A DNA stretch of 64,000 bases, from assembly GCA_039707655.1 (NCBI GenBank), contig CM077672.1:195400537-195464536 (forward strand). The letters are read 5' to 3'. Origin of the DNA: Elymus sibiricus. Taxonomy: Eukaryota > Streptophyta > Magnoliopsida > Poales > Poaceae. Made by a program: the position numbers and the translations under genes. The notes beneath the pieces were generated by a model. The model was given only the letters and a program-made list of their open reading frames with translations. It searched no databases and had not been told where the DNA came from. Positions 32,372 to 44,196 of this stretch are shown one piece after another; positions within the stretch are counted from its first letter, which is position 1, and every line of letters begins with the position of its first letter.

Positions 32372-33440
32372 AATGGGGCCTCAAAAGGGGAGCGATGCCA
32401 GCCCAAGGACTATCCATCCCAGAGTGGCCGACCACATCCAGGAGGGTTCCAACAATGGCCGAGGACCGTCTTACGGGAAGCAAGTGAGGCCACCTACCCC
32501 GCCCACGACCCACTCTTCCTCGTCATCTCTGTCGCTTCCTTGGTGACCCTTAATACCGCCGGGCGAGGGCTCCATCCGCCTGCCGGGAGCCGCCGCACTA
32601 GGAGGGGTGGTCTCGGCAACGCTGTTGGGTTTGGACTTGACGTGGGCTGCACAAATGCTGAACAGGCTCCGAGGTCACTAGGGGATCCCATCGACCGGCG
32701 ACCCATAAGCAACCCACGTCTCCCCTTTCGCTTTTTGCATGTGTTTTTCCCGTAAAGGGACCATCATTGTTGTGCTTGTCTTTGAACGCCCTTGGACCAT
32801 GCACAGGTTGCCTCCGGAGGCCCGGCCCTACTTCTTGCCCAAACCAACCCTGGGGAGCCCGGGGCACGGAGCACGCTCGGAGTCCTCGAGGGGTTGCGGA
32901 GGGGACGGAGCCCCGGCCACCGGTGACAAGGGCCCCCAGGTGCAGGCCCCTGCTCCAAAGTTGGCCGAGCGCGAGGCGCAGCTCCTCGTGAGGGAGGAGG
33001 CCCTGGCTCAATGCCAGAGGGAGCTCCTCCAACGGGAGAGGCCGACCGTCGACCAGGAGGAGTGGTTAACAATACGCGAGATCCACGTCTCGACGCACGA
33101 GGAGGTTCTCAGCTCCCAGGAAATCTAGGTGGCCGCGAATGAAGACTCCCTGGGCGCGGGGAGTACCGCACGAGGCTCCAAACCCAGGAAGAGAGGAACC
33201 AGGAACGCCTCCGCGCCACGAAGTAAGAGCGGGCCATGAGGGCCTTCGCATCAAAGAGCTGTAGGCGCCCTTGGCGACCCACATGAAGTCCCAAGAGGAG
33301 CTCCTGGCGACCCTGGCCGCCTCCAAGCACGAGCGCGAGCGCCTGTCCGGGGAGCTAGGAGGCCTTCAGAGCGACATGGAGCATCTCTAGCCCCGGGCCG
33401 ACACCAGCGAGAGGCGCTATCTGGAGATCTGCGGGGAGAG
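32372..33440 (+). pseudogene. Remnant of a Tat-type coiled-coil gene (plus strand)
   Basis: GC-rich sequence with readable heptad-like peptides: KLAEREAQLLVREEALAQC near 32950-33010, then STHEEVLSSQEI before a stop at 33126. In another frame TLAASKHERERLSGEL is readable near 33310. Stops and frameshifts are frequent. The style matches the antisense coiled-coil gene at 63047-64000. The Tat-like LTR ending at 32371 inserted into this older remnant. Confidence 0.5.
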
Positions 33441-33848
33441 GTGCTAGTCCTCAGTAGCCACTGTCGTCTCTCGAAGAGCGGCCGGAGTTCTCGACCGTCA
33501 GCGCTTGGTCGTCCTCGAGCGCGCATTCGTCGGCATCGTCCTATGGCGCATATTATCCTCCCCTGCGAACGTTTTGGAAACCGACAGCGTGTGGACGTCC
33601 CGCAGAGCACGATCGTCATCCATCTTGGCGAATGCTTTGTCGTCGATGTCGCAAGCATGTGGTGACCGTTGTCCATGTTGGCAGACTGGTCAGCCATGTC
33701 GTTGAGAGCCTACTAGCAGACGCCAACGTTAGCGAGGGCTTACTGGCCGTCATTGCGTGCGAGCGCTTTCAAATTGATTAGACACGATTAATTGTCTGCC
33801 TAATTAATTAATTACAAGCCTAATTAACTGTCGGCCTAATTAATTAAT
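33441..33848. other. Unassigned; repeated AATTAATTA tracts
   Basis: GC-rich to 33750, then AT-rich with repeated CCTAATTAATTA. I see no gene or element boundary. Confidence 0.4.
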
Positions 33849-34591
33849 GGGACAATTGCATTTTCGCCCCTAGTTGGAACCTACCCACGGGGTTTGCCCT
33901 TACTTTTCGACTCTGCTCAGTTTTGCCCTTAGATTTTCCCCCGAGGTCGCCCAAATGCCCTTTGACCGTTTGACCAATACTTTAAAAATTCATAACAAAT
34001 TCATATGAACTCAGAAAAATGCAAATGAGATATCAAAATGTTTAGATAAACATTACATTTATGTGCATGTCATTTGCATTCAGGACAAAAGTACCGTTTA
34101 AACTACCCGAGGTTATTAATGTTATTCACATTATTAAAAATAAAAAGGTATAAACAATACTTTTTTCATGATTGAAACTTCATAACAAGTTGATATGAAC
34201 TCAGAAAAATGCAAATAAGATATCAGGATGTTCAGAAAACATCACCTACATTTGCATGTAATTTTTATTCATGAAAAAAGTATTGTTTATACCTTTTTAT
34301 TTTTAATAATGTTAATAACATTAATAAACTCAGGTAGTTAAAACGGTGCTTTTGTCCTAAATGCAAATGATATGCACATAAAGGTAATGTTTATTTGAAC
34401 ATTTTGATATCTTATTTGCATTTTTCTAAGTTCATATGAATTTGTTATGAATTTTCAAAGTATTGGTCAAACGGTCAAAGGGCATTCAGACGACCTCGGG
34501 GGCAAATCTAAGGGCAAAATTGAGCAGAGTCAAAAACTAAGGGCAAACCTCGTGGGTAGGTTCCAACTAGTGGCAAAAATGCATTTGTCCC
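33849..34591. repeat. 743-bp long inverted repeat (foldback element)
   Basis: The left arm starts GGGACAATTGCATTTTCGCC and the right arm ends GGCAAAAATGCATTTGTCCC. The arms stay complementary almost to the centre: TTGACCGTTTGACCAATACT pairs with AGTATTGGTCAAACGGTCAA, and AAAAAGGTATAAACAATAC pairs with GTATTGTTTATACCTTTTT. Arms are about 350 bp with minor mismatches. No ORF. TAATTA-like sequence occurs on both sides, but a clean TSD cannot be fixed. Confidence 0.85.
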
Positions 34592-34899
34592 CTTAATTAG
34601 TTGCATTAATGACTCGGTTTCTAAATTGATTCGTGGTGGAAAAAATCCCTATTTAAATGGACCTAATTAATTACACATGTAATTAACCTAATTAATTGTA
34701 TTAATGTGTTGATTTCCAAATTGATTCGCGCTCGGTTTTCCAAATTGTTCTCATATTAATGCCTACGTGCGAAACAACGATGTACCAACTCCTCTTACTA
34801 TAGTAGAGATAAGATATTTTAATATTTTTCTAAATCAAATATATATGGATGCAAATTCATTTCAGTCAATACGTAGTCCATATTGATATATCCAAAACA

Positions 34900-34903
<4 letters not shown>
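34592..34903. other. AT-rich intergenic sequence
   Basis: Contains repeated AATTAATTAC-type motifs. No gene seen. Confidence 0.4.

Positions 34904-34950
<47 letters not shown>
34904..34950. repeat. (AT)n microsatellite
   Basis: Uninterrupted AT dinucleotides. The tract continues beyond the Helitron candidate at 35707-35730, as expected if that element landed inside it. Confidence 0.9.
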
Positions 34951-34953
<3 letters not shown>

Positions 34954-35706
34954 TTACCTAATAATAAAGCAAATTGGGTTTCTGGTCGTCCGTCATGGCA
35001 TTTTTCAGAGAATTCAACCCGCAGTCCTGTTTTAAGTAAAAACGAATCATTTTTTCGTATTTTACACAAAAGCCCCTGTGTTTTCTTGAAATCAACCCAC
35101 AGTCCGGATTTAAGTCACACCCGAACCGTTATTTTACATTTTTTGAAACCCCCCCTGATGTTTTACGTAATTCATCCGCGGATCATATTTAAGTCAAACA
35201 AATGTTTTTCTAAATCATCCATATCTTTTAGACCGTAACTCCGATTTGAACATGTTATATATGAAATTTGATTAGAAAAATATGTAGAATATGAATATGA
35301 GATTATTTTTACCTGTTAAGTATTTTTAAATATTATTTTGAAAGATATTTAAGTCAAACAAATGATTTTCTAAATTATCCGTATCTTTTAAACCGTAACT
35401 CCGATTTTAACATGTTATATATGAAATTTGATTAGAAAAATGTGTGAAATCTGAATATGATGTTAATTTTACCTATTAAATATTTTTTAAATATTGTTTT
35501 GAAAGCAAACTTATAATTTATAGCGCACGATCCGTTTTTCTTTCGTACCGGCGGCGAGGGTGAGAAGGAGGATAAGCGGCAACACAAATATGATGCCTTG
35601 CTAAAATAAAGGAGATGGACCTGTTGTGGTCTTGAGTGATGGTTGTTGGGTTAAGAGCGTGTGTTATGTTTTCTCTCCCGTTGCAACGCACGGGCTCTTT
35701 TGCTAA
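34951..35706 (+). mobile_element. Non-autonomous Helitron candidate, 756 bp
   Basis: 5' end TCTTTACCTAATAATAAAGC. 3' end has a hairpin, CCCGT (35677-35681) with ACGGG (35690-35694), followed 12 nt later by the terminal CTAA and then host T. Insertion between A and T without TSD fits Helitrons. The interior holds a direct repeat about 159 bp apart (35188 and 35347) but no Rep/helicase gene. Confidence 0.65.
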
Positions 35707-35730
35707 TATATATATATATATATATATATA

Positions 35731-38700
35731 GGGTCGCGCTATTCGTCACCCTGGGTGAGTAATTCTTAATCCTCACCCCAGTCAGCTTCTGTGCCCATGC
35801 TGCACGCTCAGAACCATAATCTGTAAGAAAAAACACGTTTGTGAGGTAATATTACAACGTGGAATGAGGAACCAGTCCCCCGCACCTAATGCACCGTAAA
35901 ACAGAATAAATTCAAGGTAATCTTGCAGTTTGCATGCGAGTCAATTACTCCCTGTAGGCGAGGAACCAATCTGGCGCATCTTGATGTAATTTTACGGCCA
36001 CTCAGGTAATCTTACAGTAGCTAGGCGTTCTTGATTATTTTTTTAGATATAAGGCTGCGTTCCTTATTTCATGTATTTTTTTGTTAGTTCTTTTACTAGC
36101 TCTATTGGACTGAGTACACCAGGTCTCCAGCAAAAATGAAATATGGAAATGATTTAAGTAACACAGGCCACTATCACGATTCTGTGGGATGCATTTTGGT
36201 AACCGTAAGAAACACAAGCAATTCATTCTGTATGCCATGAATATTTTGGTAACAGGGGAATAACAAAGTGGTCTAATAAATAGATTCCATGCAGTGGTTC
36301 TGTGAAATATCTCACATAATAAAACCATCCTTACAATTACAAATAAAATTCGTTTGGACACAAATTGAGTGCCACTTAGCACTAAGTAACCAGCAGCATG
36401 ACAAATTCAGAAATCACTACTGTATTACAAAACTGAATACTACGGAACTTGAAACTGACTACTGCCGAACTTGATCTTCAAGGACCTAATTTGCCGGTGA
36501 CCAGAGACTTTACGTCAACTTCATCTGTTCAGCAATCTCTCCAGCGACTGAAACATTATTATCCATGAGCTGTAACCAACATAGTATCCTATTAATAGTA
36601 CTGCACCCTTTAGGTTACTTTTCTTCTCACCAAAACCTACATTTTGCTTCAGGTTATTAGAAAGAAAAAAGGTCTGAAATTTCAATTCAACATTACCAGT
36701 ACCCACCATAGAGACGAAGATGCTAATCTCTATCCCTCATACATTAACCATCATCCGCTTGAACAGATACCTGGAAAACAGAATATTTTCTCACAAGTGT
36801 ACCAACAAATAGGTAGAGGCCACCAACACACAAGCACATATAACACTTGAACGGTTAACAGGCTTCGCTAACCTAAACTGGAAACAATGTCAAAATCAAA
36901 GACATCACAGATGGATTTCGGATGTACCAAATTCATCGAAATCACATGAACCCATAACACGTTGGCTGCATGGTATGAATGAAAAAATATATAGAGAAAA
37001 AAGATAAAAGGCCAAACTCTGTAACTACTGTTTCAATGCGCACTAAACCGTGTCTTTTTATCAAATTGTGCCAGATACAATACTGGGAGTCATCATATTA
37101 AACTAGTATGTGTCTTGTAACTTTTTAAGACATTGTCTCACACCAAGGAGTCATCAAAATGAAACACATAATTGATCAGATACACATAATTGTGAGGTAA
37201 AATGCCAAACCCGCCAAGCTTATTATAAATGAGTCAATAATAAATGGAAGTATGGAACTAAATAAAAGCACATTTATTCTGTTGGTATAGTGGTAACAAT
37301 ATACGAGGAAGAGGAAATTAACCATATTTGAATGGATTGCTCTGTAAGATAGGAAAATAGGTTAAATGTGAACAAGTCAACAAAATCCGGTATATAAGAG
37401 TCCAAAGCAAATATGATTGTGTGGATCTTCTTTACAGTATCCATGACTGAGGAATAAATTAAATTGGTAGAGCCTAGCTAGAATCGCATGATTACTCGGC
37501 AAAAAAAGTACATTCCCATCTGGTTTATGCTACAAAAACCAAACAAGCAACACCCTGAACAAAAAAATAATCAAATTTTCCTCTTATAGAAGATTACTCC
37601 TGGACTGAGGGTGGGTTAAACAAAAAACAATCAACAAACTTTGACAGGCTAGATGTGGGTCAAGGTCCACATCATGGTAATTAAAATAAATCTAACTCAG
37701 CTTCCATGAATATTGAGAGGCTGGGAGATGGTTAGTGTCTACCAACGTAATGTTTCCAACCAGCCACGTACGAAAAATCTAGCGTGCCGTATGTAGTCAG
37801 CCCACGTTTGGCAGCTAATGTAAGAATTATGAGAGACAAGGTAAGAGATATGGGGCAAACAAAACATAGGAGCATGTGCAACTAACACATATTCCAAACT
37901 TGCATGTGACGTAGATTGCATCGCTTGTTTACATCGACGTAAAATAAGAGCACGTCCAGCTATATCCTTCTGTTCAGTGTGTGTCAAGTATCAACAGATC
38001 ATGAGTAGGAATAAATAAGTGCTTAACCATTCATTATTTGCCTTAAGCCAGTGTAAAAATGCGAGAAGCAAACCTGAGAAAGGTTAGTGTACTGTAGGTG
38101 TATGTTGTGCTTTCATAGAAGGTTAGTGCTTCCATGAATTGGAGAAGGAAAACCAGATTATGCATCTTGCCATTTCGCTAGTTTTGCCACCATGTCTCAC
38201 TAGTGTTCAGGTCTGCACCTAGAGAAATCTGAAGCCTCACTTGTAGTGTTCAGGATGAGTCAACATTTAAGAAAAGACACATTTGTTTCCTTTAGCAAGA
38301 TCATTGAATCGAAAGGTTTACATTTCTTTCTATTTAGAGGTATGATCAGCCCTGATGGCAGTGGTTTGATGGACTCAAAACCTAACAAAACGTTATACTC
38401 CCTATCAGGAAGTCAATGACATTGTGCATTAAGATCACAATTACTTGGGCTTGAATGATTTGTGCTTCTTTTTGGGGAGTGATTCTTAGTTGCTCACAGT
38501 GTGTGGCTTGTTTTTTCACATTTTCTTGTGCTTTACCCTTTCTGGTTTCCTTCTGTGCCTTATTCTGCAACAGAGCAGATTCAAAATGATGGGATGATCA
38601 TCCTAATACAGTAGCAGCATCCCGGCTGCACTAAGTGAAAATGGTTGGACATGGCTCCTTTTTTTGTAGCAATAGAGCTCCAAAGAAGAAAGAAGGAACA

Positions 38701-39493
38701 GTTCATCCAAAATAGAGAAGAAAGTCAAGAAACAGGGCTGGATCTTAGAAGATACTAGTGTTGTTCCTCTGCAGCGTTGACCTCGTTCTCTTCTTCTCCT
38801 CCTGCATGATCACCCCCTCCTTGAATCGATCTCACATCCGAGCGAAGCTCTACTCCATCACCCCTTTCAGTATGCAAGCTCTCTTTTTTCATTCATCTCC
38901 TTTCTTGGACTTCTTCCTCTTTCTTAGCCCCGTTCCCAAAAAATCAAGAACCCTAACCCTAAAAATTCAGAAATTCATGGAGGAGGAAAGGGAAAGGTAT
39001 AGGAGGAGGGAGACCTTACCAGAGAGAAGACCGCCGGCGATGGAAAGGGACGCCGGAGAAGGTTGTTGCCGCCCCCGAGCTCGCACCGTATCGTTGAAGT
39101 GCCCAATTCGCCTCCTGGTCGCTACTGCATGAAGAGGGAAAGGGGGGAGTACTCCACGTATGAGAGAGGGGAGTGGCCCTCGCCTCCCGGTCATCCCTCC
39201 GGCACCGTCGCCATCGCTGCCAGCGCCTCCGCAATCGTCGTCTGAGAGGATGGTCCGGGGTGAGAGGAACAGTGTCGAGCCCACCCGCCGGTTGCTGAAC
39301 CGCTCGTAGCTGATTAGAAAAAAAAATAGGTACGGGGAGTGGGCTATTACCATCCAATCGCTCCCATAAACGTAAATTTATAGCAGTGGAACTGAATTTT
39401 ATATCGGTAGAGATTTGCTTAACCAGAACGTGGCTCGGTTGATGGACTGGGGTGAAGAATAGCTTATTATTCACCCTGGGTCACTAATAGAGT

Positions 39494-39496
<3 letters not shown>
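35731..39496. mobile_element. TIR element about 3.8 kb, Mutator-like; possible Pack-MULE
   Basis: Left end GGTCGCGCTATTCGTCACCC...CTCACCCCAGTC (35732-35783). The right end, inverted, reads AACTCTATTAGTGACCC...CTTCACCCCAGTC (39494-39447), so terminal inverted repeats of about 50 bp are recognisable. The flanks are (AT)n, so a TSD is uninformative. There is no transposase. The right 1 kb looks gene-derived (see 39020-39353). The Mutator assignment is an inference. Confidence 0.55.
39020..39353 (-). pseudogene. Putative captured first exon inside the TIR element
   Basis: GC-rich sequence flanked by AT-rich, intron-like sequence. The minus strand has an open frame to a good donor, CTCTCTG/GTAAGG, at 39020/39019. 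The translation is Arg/Gly/Ser-rich with no domain I recognise. The plus-strand flank at 38945 has two AACCCTA units, a telo-box-like promoter motif. It could equally be a promoter or 5'UTR fragment. Confidence 0.35.

Positions 39497-39564
<68 letters not shown>
39497..39564. repeat. (AT)n-(CA)n microsatellite and a Stowaway-like end
   Basis: A long AT tract passes into CACACACA. GGAGGGAGTA just after it (39571-39580) resembles the terminus of a Stowaway MITE whose other end is not found. Confidence 0.6.
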
Positions 39565-39754
39565 GTGAATCGGAGGGAGTAGCTGAGATTCACAAGAAAG
39601 ATCGAACATTAAATAAAGATTTCAAAAATAAATAAATAGCATTTCATTTGTTTTTACAAAAAAAAAATCATTCTAGCACATCCCTTGGCCCCAGCAACAT
39701 GGCCACAGTGCACACACATCCCCCTTTTGGACCAGAGCACAGTCTTTCTATCCA

Positions 39755-39762
39755 TTAAATAA
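39755..39762 (+). promoter_or_regulatory. Probable TATA box of CYP90A
   Basis: CCATTAAATAACC, 116 bp upstream of the ATG at 39878, in the only compact promoter-like stretch between the microsatellite and the gene. Confidence 0.45.
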
Positions 39763-39877
39763 CCCTCGAAGCCCCCAACACCCCCTCCTCCCGTCCGGCC
39801 GTCGCAGAGTCACCAATCTCACTCCCACCCAACCAAAAGCCAAAACGCACACCGCCACGGCATTACCACGGCGAGTT

Positions 39878-42684
39878 ATGGACGCCGGCACGCTCCAGCT
39901 CGTCGCCGCCGCCTTTGCCATCTTCGTCGTCGCGTTGGTATGCAGACGGTTCCTTGTAGCGTGCGCGGTCCGGGTCCGGAAGCAGAGGCCCCGGCTCCCG
40001 CCGGGCAGCACGGGGCTGCCCCTGATCGGCGAGACGCTGCGGCTGATCTCCGCATACAAGACGCCCGACCCGGAGCCCTTCATTGACGAGCGCGTGGCGC
40101 GGCACGGGAGCGTGTTCACCACCCACATCTTCGGCGAGCGCACCGTCTTCTCCGCCGACCCGGCCTTCAACCGCCTCCTCCTCGCCGCTGAGGGCCGCGC
40201 CGTGAGCTGTAGCTACCCTTCCTCCATCACCACGCTCCTCGGCGCGCGCTCCCTGCTCCTCACGCGGGGCACCGCCCACAAGCGCCTCCACTCGCTCACC
40301 CTCACCCGCCTCGGGCGCCCCGCCTCGCAGCCCCTGCTCGCGCACATCGACCGCCTCGTGCTCGCCACCATGCGCCAGTGGGAGCCCACCGCCACCGTGC
40401 GTCTCCTCGACGAGGCGAAGAAGATCACCTTCAACCTCACCGTCAAACAGCTCGTCAGCATCGAGCCCGGGCCCTGGACCGAGAGCCTCCGCCGCGAATA
40501 CGTCAAGCTCATCGATGGCTTCTTCTCCATCCCCTTCCCTTTCGCCTCGTTCCTCCCCTTCACCACCTACGGCCAGGCCCTCAAGGTGCATATCATTTCC
40601 CCTTCATATGGACATTGCGTTTGCACAAATTGGTCTGCGCGTTTCCGTAATTGATTTATATTCTGTTATCAAATTTGCTCTAGTCGAGGAAGAAGGTGGC
40701 CGGAGCGTTGAGGGAGGTGATAAGGAAGAGGATGGAGGAGAGAGGAGAGGAGAACGGGGTGAAGGAGGAGATGGACGGAAAGAGGGAGAAGAAGGACATG
40801 GTGGAGGAGCTTCTTGAGGCGGAGGGTGGGAGCTTCTCGGAGGAGGAGATGGTGGACTTCTGCCTGTCCCTGCTTGTTGCTGGGTACGAGACCACGTCCG
40901 TCCTCATGACGGTGGCCGTAAAGTTCCTCACCGAGACGCCGGCGGCGCTGGCACAGCTCAAGGTATGAAATTAATGAATCATGAGGATTTGTTTGGTAAA
41001 TTGTCAATTCTTGTGCACGTGTGGTAGTGCGTACTGTCAAATAAGGTCGGACACTAGGGGATTTGTCAACCGATTTCATAATATCTTATTATAATTGGGA
41101 GTTAGGTTTGGTAAACCTTTTGTACATCAGCTCTTCTCCAAAAGAAAATTTGCTGTGCCGGCTTGTTGTTTTAGGTCTAGATCAAGTACAGTTTTGTTAA
41201 TTCAGATAGTAGTTTGTTAACTAAAAAACTATTGTTTACGTTTGTAGCTAACTGTTAGCATCTTGGTTTCGGACAGGGGTGATGTTGACTGATTCTTTAT
41301 CTTCTTGTAACCTAAGTATGGATCTGCTATGAACACAAATCCTACCGACTTCTTCCAAAAGCATGTTTGCTCATTTTTCTTCTTTTGTTTATCAACACAC
41401 CAGTAACAGCAAAAAGTGTGAATCCTTACCACAAAGCCAGGAACCGTAGTTAGACTGAATATGTGAACCTCTTCAGCCGATGTTGTTTTCAGTAAACGGA
41501 TACATATGCTTATATTGATATTCTGCGTTTTCCTTTTTTGATCAGCTTTTGAGGATTTCCTCGACCATATGTATCCATGTTGGGCCGGTTGGGCCGATTG
41601 GCTTTATAATATAAAGCGGGTCGAGAGCCTGTTTTGTGATATTCTGTGTCAATATAGGTGCAATTAATACAGATGACTTGCTGATTTTACAGGAAGAGCA
41701 TGAAAATATGACAAAGATGAAAGGTGACAATCAACCACTAGAGTGGATCGATTACAAGTCAATGACCTTCACCCAATGTGTAATGATTTCAATGCCCCCA
41801 TATTTCTTAAAGTTGATCTGCATATCATACATACCGCCGCATTTGTTGACAACAACATCTAAGCTCACTGGGATTTTTCACATCATAATAAGGAATGCCA
41901 CTTTCGCAGGTGATAAATGAGACACTTCGCGTGGCTAACATAATCGGTGGGGTATTTAGGCGAGCAAACACTGATATTCATTTTAAAGGTACTTCAGTAA
42001 ATCTACACTTACGTATTCAGAACCTTTTGATCAGGAATACTCCCTAGTGTGTGTAACATTTGTTTTTATTCATCATTCTATTAGGTTACACTATCCCGAA
42101 GGGCTGCAAAATATTTGCTTCGTTCCGAGCTGTGCACCTCAACAATGAACACTATGAGAATGCCCGGACGTTTGACCCATGGAGATGGCAGGTACCCTTT
42201 ACGGTGCTGTTGGTCAACGTATTCTGTTATATCTTGGCTTATACTAGTAGAAAAGTAAAGTAAATGCCTGCATAAGTGTACTATTGTGTGATACCATGTA
42301 CCAACTTTGTTGCTGGTGCAGAGCAACAACAAACTTCAGAATGAGGTAGGGGCCAACTTATTTACTCCCTTTGGCGGTGGACCTCGGTTGTGCCCTGGCT
42401 ACGAGCTTGCTCGGGTTGTCATCTCTGTTTTCCTCCATCATCTTGTAATACGCTTTAGGTAATCCATCTTCATCTTCAATTCGAGTTTCTACATTGTTTG
42501 TGGCTATACGATCTAGATGTTTTGCAATTGAAATTCCAAACTAAGATGCCGCTTTGATTTCTTCTTTGTGCATAAATTTGGCAGCTGGGAAGCGGCCGAG
42601 GAAGATAGGCTCGTCTTCTTTCCCACCACTCGAACTCTCAAAGGATATCCGATCAATCTCAGGCGGCGATCCAAGTCTGTCTGA
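39878..42684 (+). CDS. CPD: Brassinosteroid-biosynthetic cytochrome P450 CYP90A (CPD)
   Basis: Seven exons: 39878-40585, 40684-40962, 41693-41779, 41910-41988, 42085-42191, 42322-42458, 42585-42684. All junctions are GT-AG and the 1497-nt frame is open, giving 498 residues. An N-terminal signal anchor (about 5-22) and a LPPGS hinge (40-44) place it on the ER membrane. P450 landmarks are the I-helix AGYETT (302-307), K-helix ETLR (362-365), FDPWRW (414-419) and the haem loop [10 protein letters not shown] (437-446, Cys444). The text [20 protein letters not shown] and YGQALK match CYP90A/CPD and not CYP90B, CYP90D or CYP724. CYP90A acts in brassinosteroid synthesis (C-23 hydroxylation or C-3 oxidation in the literature). 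A Thr at 354 replaces the Pro I expect in SMPFTQC. CYP90A3 and CYP90A4 orthology is not resolved. Confidence 0.93.
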
Positions 42685-43426
42685 CGACCTCACATTGGTC
42701 TTCGGCTGCCCTTATCTTGAAAGCGAAATTAAACATAGATGAAGGAAGAGAAAGGAAATCGGGTAAAATAGCTAGTAGTCTACTTTTGTTCCTTTGTGTG
42801 TATCATTTGTAACCTGGTATTTACACAACAGCAAAGTTGTGCTGCTTGTAAAATGTGTGGCCTTACAGTTGGTGTGTACCGGTTACAAGTGACATTTTGT
42901 CGCGTATTTGGATATATCCAAACTTATGAGATGCGTCCTACTATTATCAACAAGATGCGTTGCTATAAGAAACGAGACGAGGATACGGCCGTCTCCTCGT
43001 AAAACACTCTTCAGGTATCGATCCTTGTCAAACATGTCTCTGTCAGCTTATCACTGACTGTCCATGCTGCTTGTTTCAGAATGAACTGTTCTTAGTACAC
43101 AATTTATTCATTTATTACACACGTACGCACAAGCACATCTGAACAACATCATAGTGGTTGATTTTTTCTCTTTACTCTATAGTCGCTTTTAGAAACAGCG
43201 ATAACACACGCACACACACTTGCACCACACTCACAAACAAGAGCCTGAAGATTGGGTTACCAGAGTTGCCGAGTTACAAAATTGAAGAAGTCAATCACAG
43301 ACACCTCGCTCTCGACGGAAACATCACCTTTCACCGAAAAAAATAAACATTGTCTTCCGCTGAAAAAATAGTCCGCATTTATGAGAGACTAAAGCGTTAA
43401 ACCTGGGGTATGATCTCTGGTGGGGT
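42685..43426 (+). other. 3' flank of CYP90A
   Basis: The 3'UTR probably ends within the first 300 bp, but no AATAAA is convincing. The stretch 43190-43420 (CTCGCTCTCGACGGAAACATC) recalls a dispersed grass repeat whose family I cannot name. No second gene seen. Confidence 0.45.
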
Positions 43427-44196
43427 GAGGCTGGTCATAGTGTGAGTAACTTAGTTAATAACATAACGTATCCCAAAACAAGTTTGTTTATGTGGCAAGT
43501 GTTGAAATATATTGCCTGCCTTTCTCCATCGGTTTGGACTTTTGAAGCAACTAGCTGGAGCATGAATTCAATAGCAAGTAGTTAATGAGGAGAGGTGTGT
43601 TTGTAGTAACATAATATGTTACTGTGACATAACACACCTGAAAGCAAAATGAGTCTACGTCTAAATAAATGAAAAATCGTATGACACCACATATATGTTA
43701 CTACCCACTATGAAGGTAGTAAGAGCATCTACAGTCGAAATCCTCAAATCCTTCTCAAACATCCGCGGACGCGCCTGGTCAGTGACCGGACATGAGAGAG
43801 AAGAAAAATAGTGACCCAACCGAACTCTTCATATTATCCTTATACGTCCGGGCTATCCAAGAACTCTAATGTTGAGGCAACATGTAGGGAGGATACGAGG
43901 GCTCGCGGACACGCGGGGTCAGTCCGCCACGTAGGACGCGGCCCATCCCGGACCACCTTTTCTCTTTCTTTATTCATTCTTTTCTTTCTCTCTCTCTTCA
44001 TCTCCACCAATTACGTGCAAGTGACCGGACATATGAGGGAGAAAATGAGGAGCGTGGTTGTATGGACGGACAAATAGGGGCTCAAAACGGACACGCCCGA
44101 TCACCGGGCGCGTTCGTGAGCAAGAGGGCCAGATTTGCTAAGCCCGGTTGTAGATGCTCTAATATAGTAACATATGCATGTTACTAGTCTAAGTTA
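43427..44196. mobile_element. MITE, interrupted by a Harbinger-type MITE
   Basis: Starts GAGGCTGGTCATAGTGTGAG. The interior carries ATGTTACTACCCACTATGAAGG and, past the nested MITE, AACATATGCATGTTACTAG. The right terminus is not seen because the Harbinger element begins there. Family uncertain. Confidence 0.5.
43723..44159. mobile_element. Harbinger-type MITE, TSD TAA
   Basis: 437 bp with ends GAGCATCTACAGTC and GGTTGTAGATGCTC, and TSD TAA at 43720-43722 and 44160-44162. No coding sequence. The GCATCT termini resemble those of the neighbouring Harbinger transposon. Confidence 0.85.

Noticed and set aside
38940..38965. AACCCTAACCCTAAA as telomeric sequence
   Set aside because: Only two units. 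More like a telo-box promoter motif than a telomere or interstitial telomere array.
39863..40591. 242-codon minus-strand frame over CYP90A exon 1
   Set aside because: Antisense to a well-supported P450 exon with GC-rich codons. No motif.
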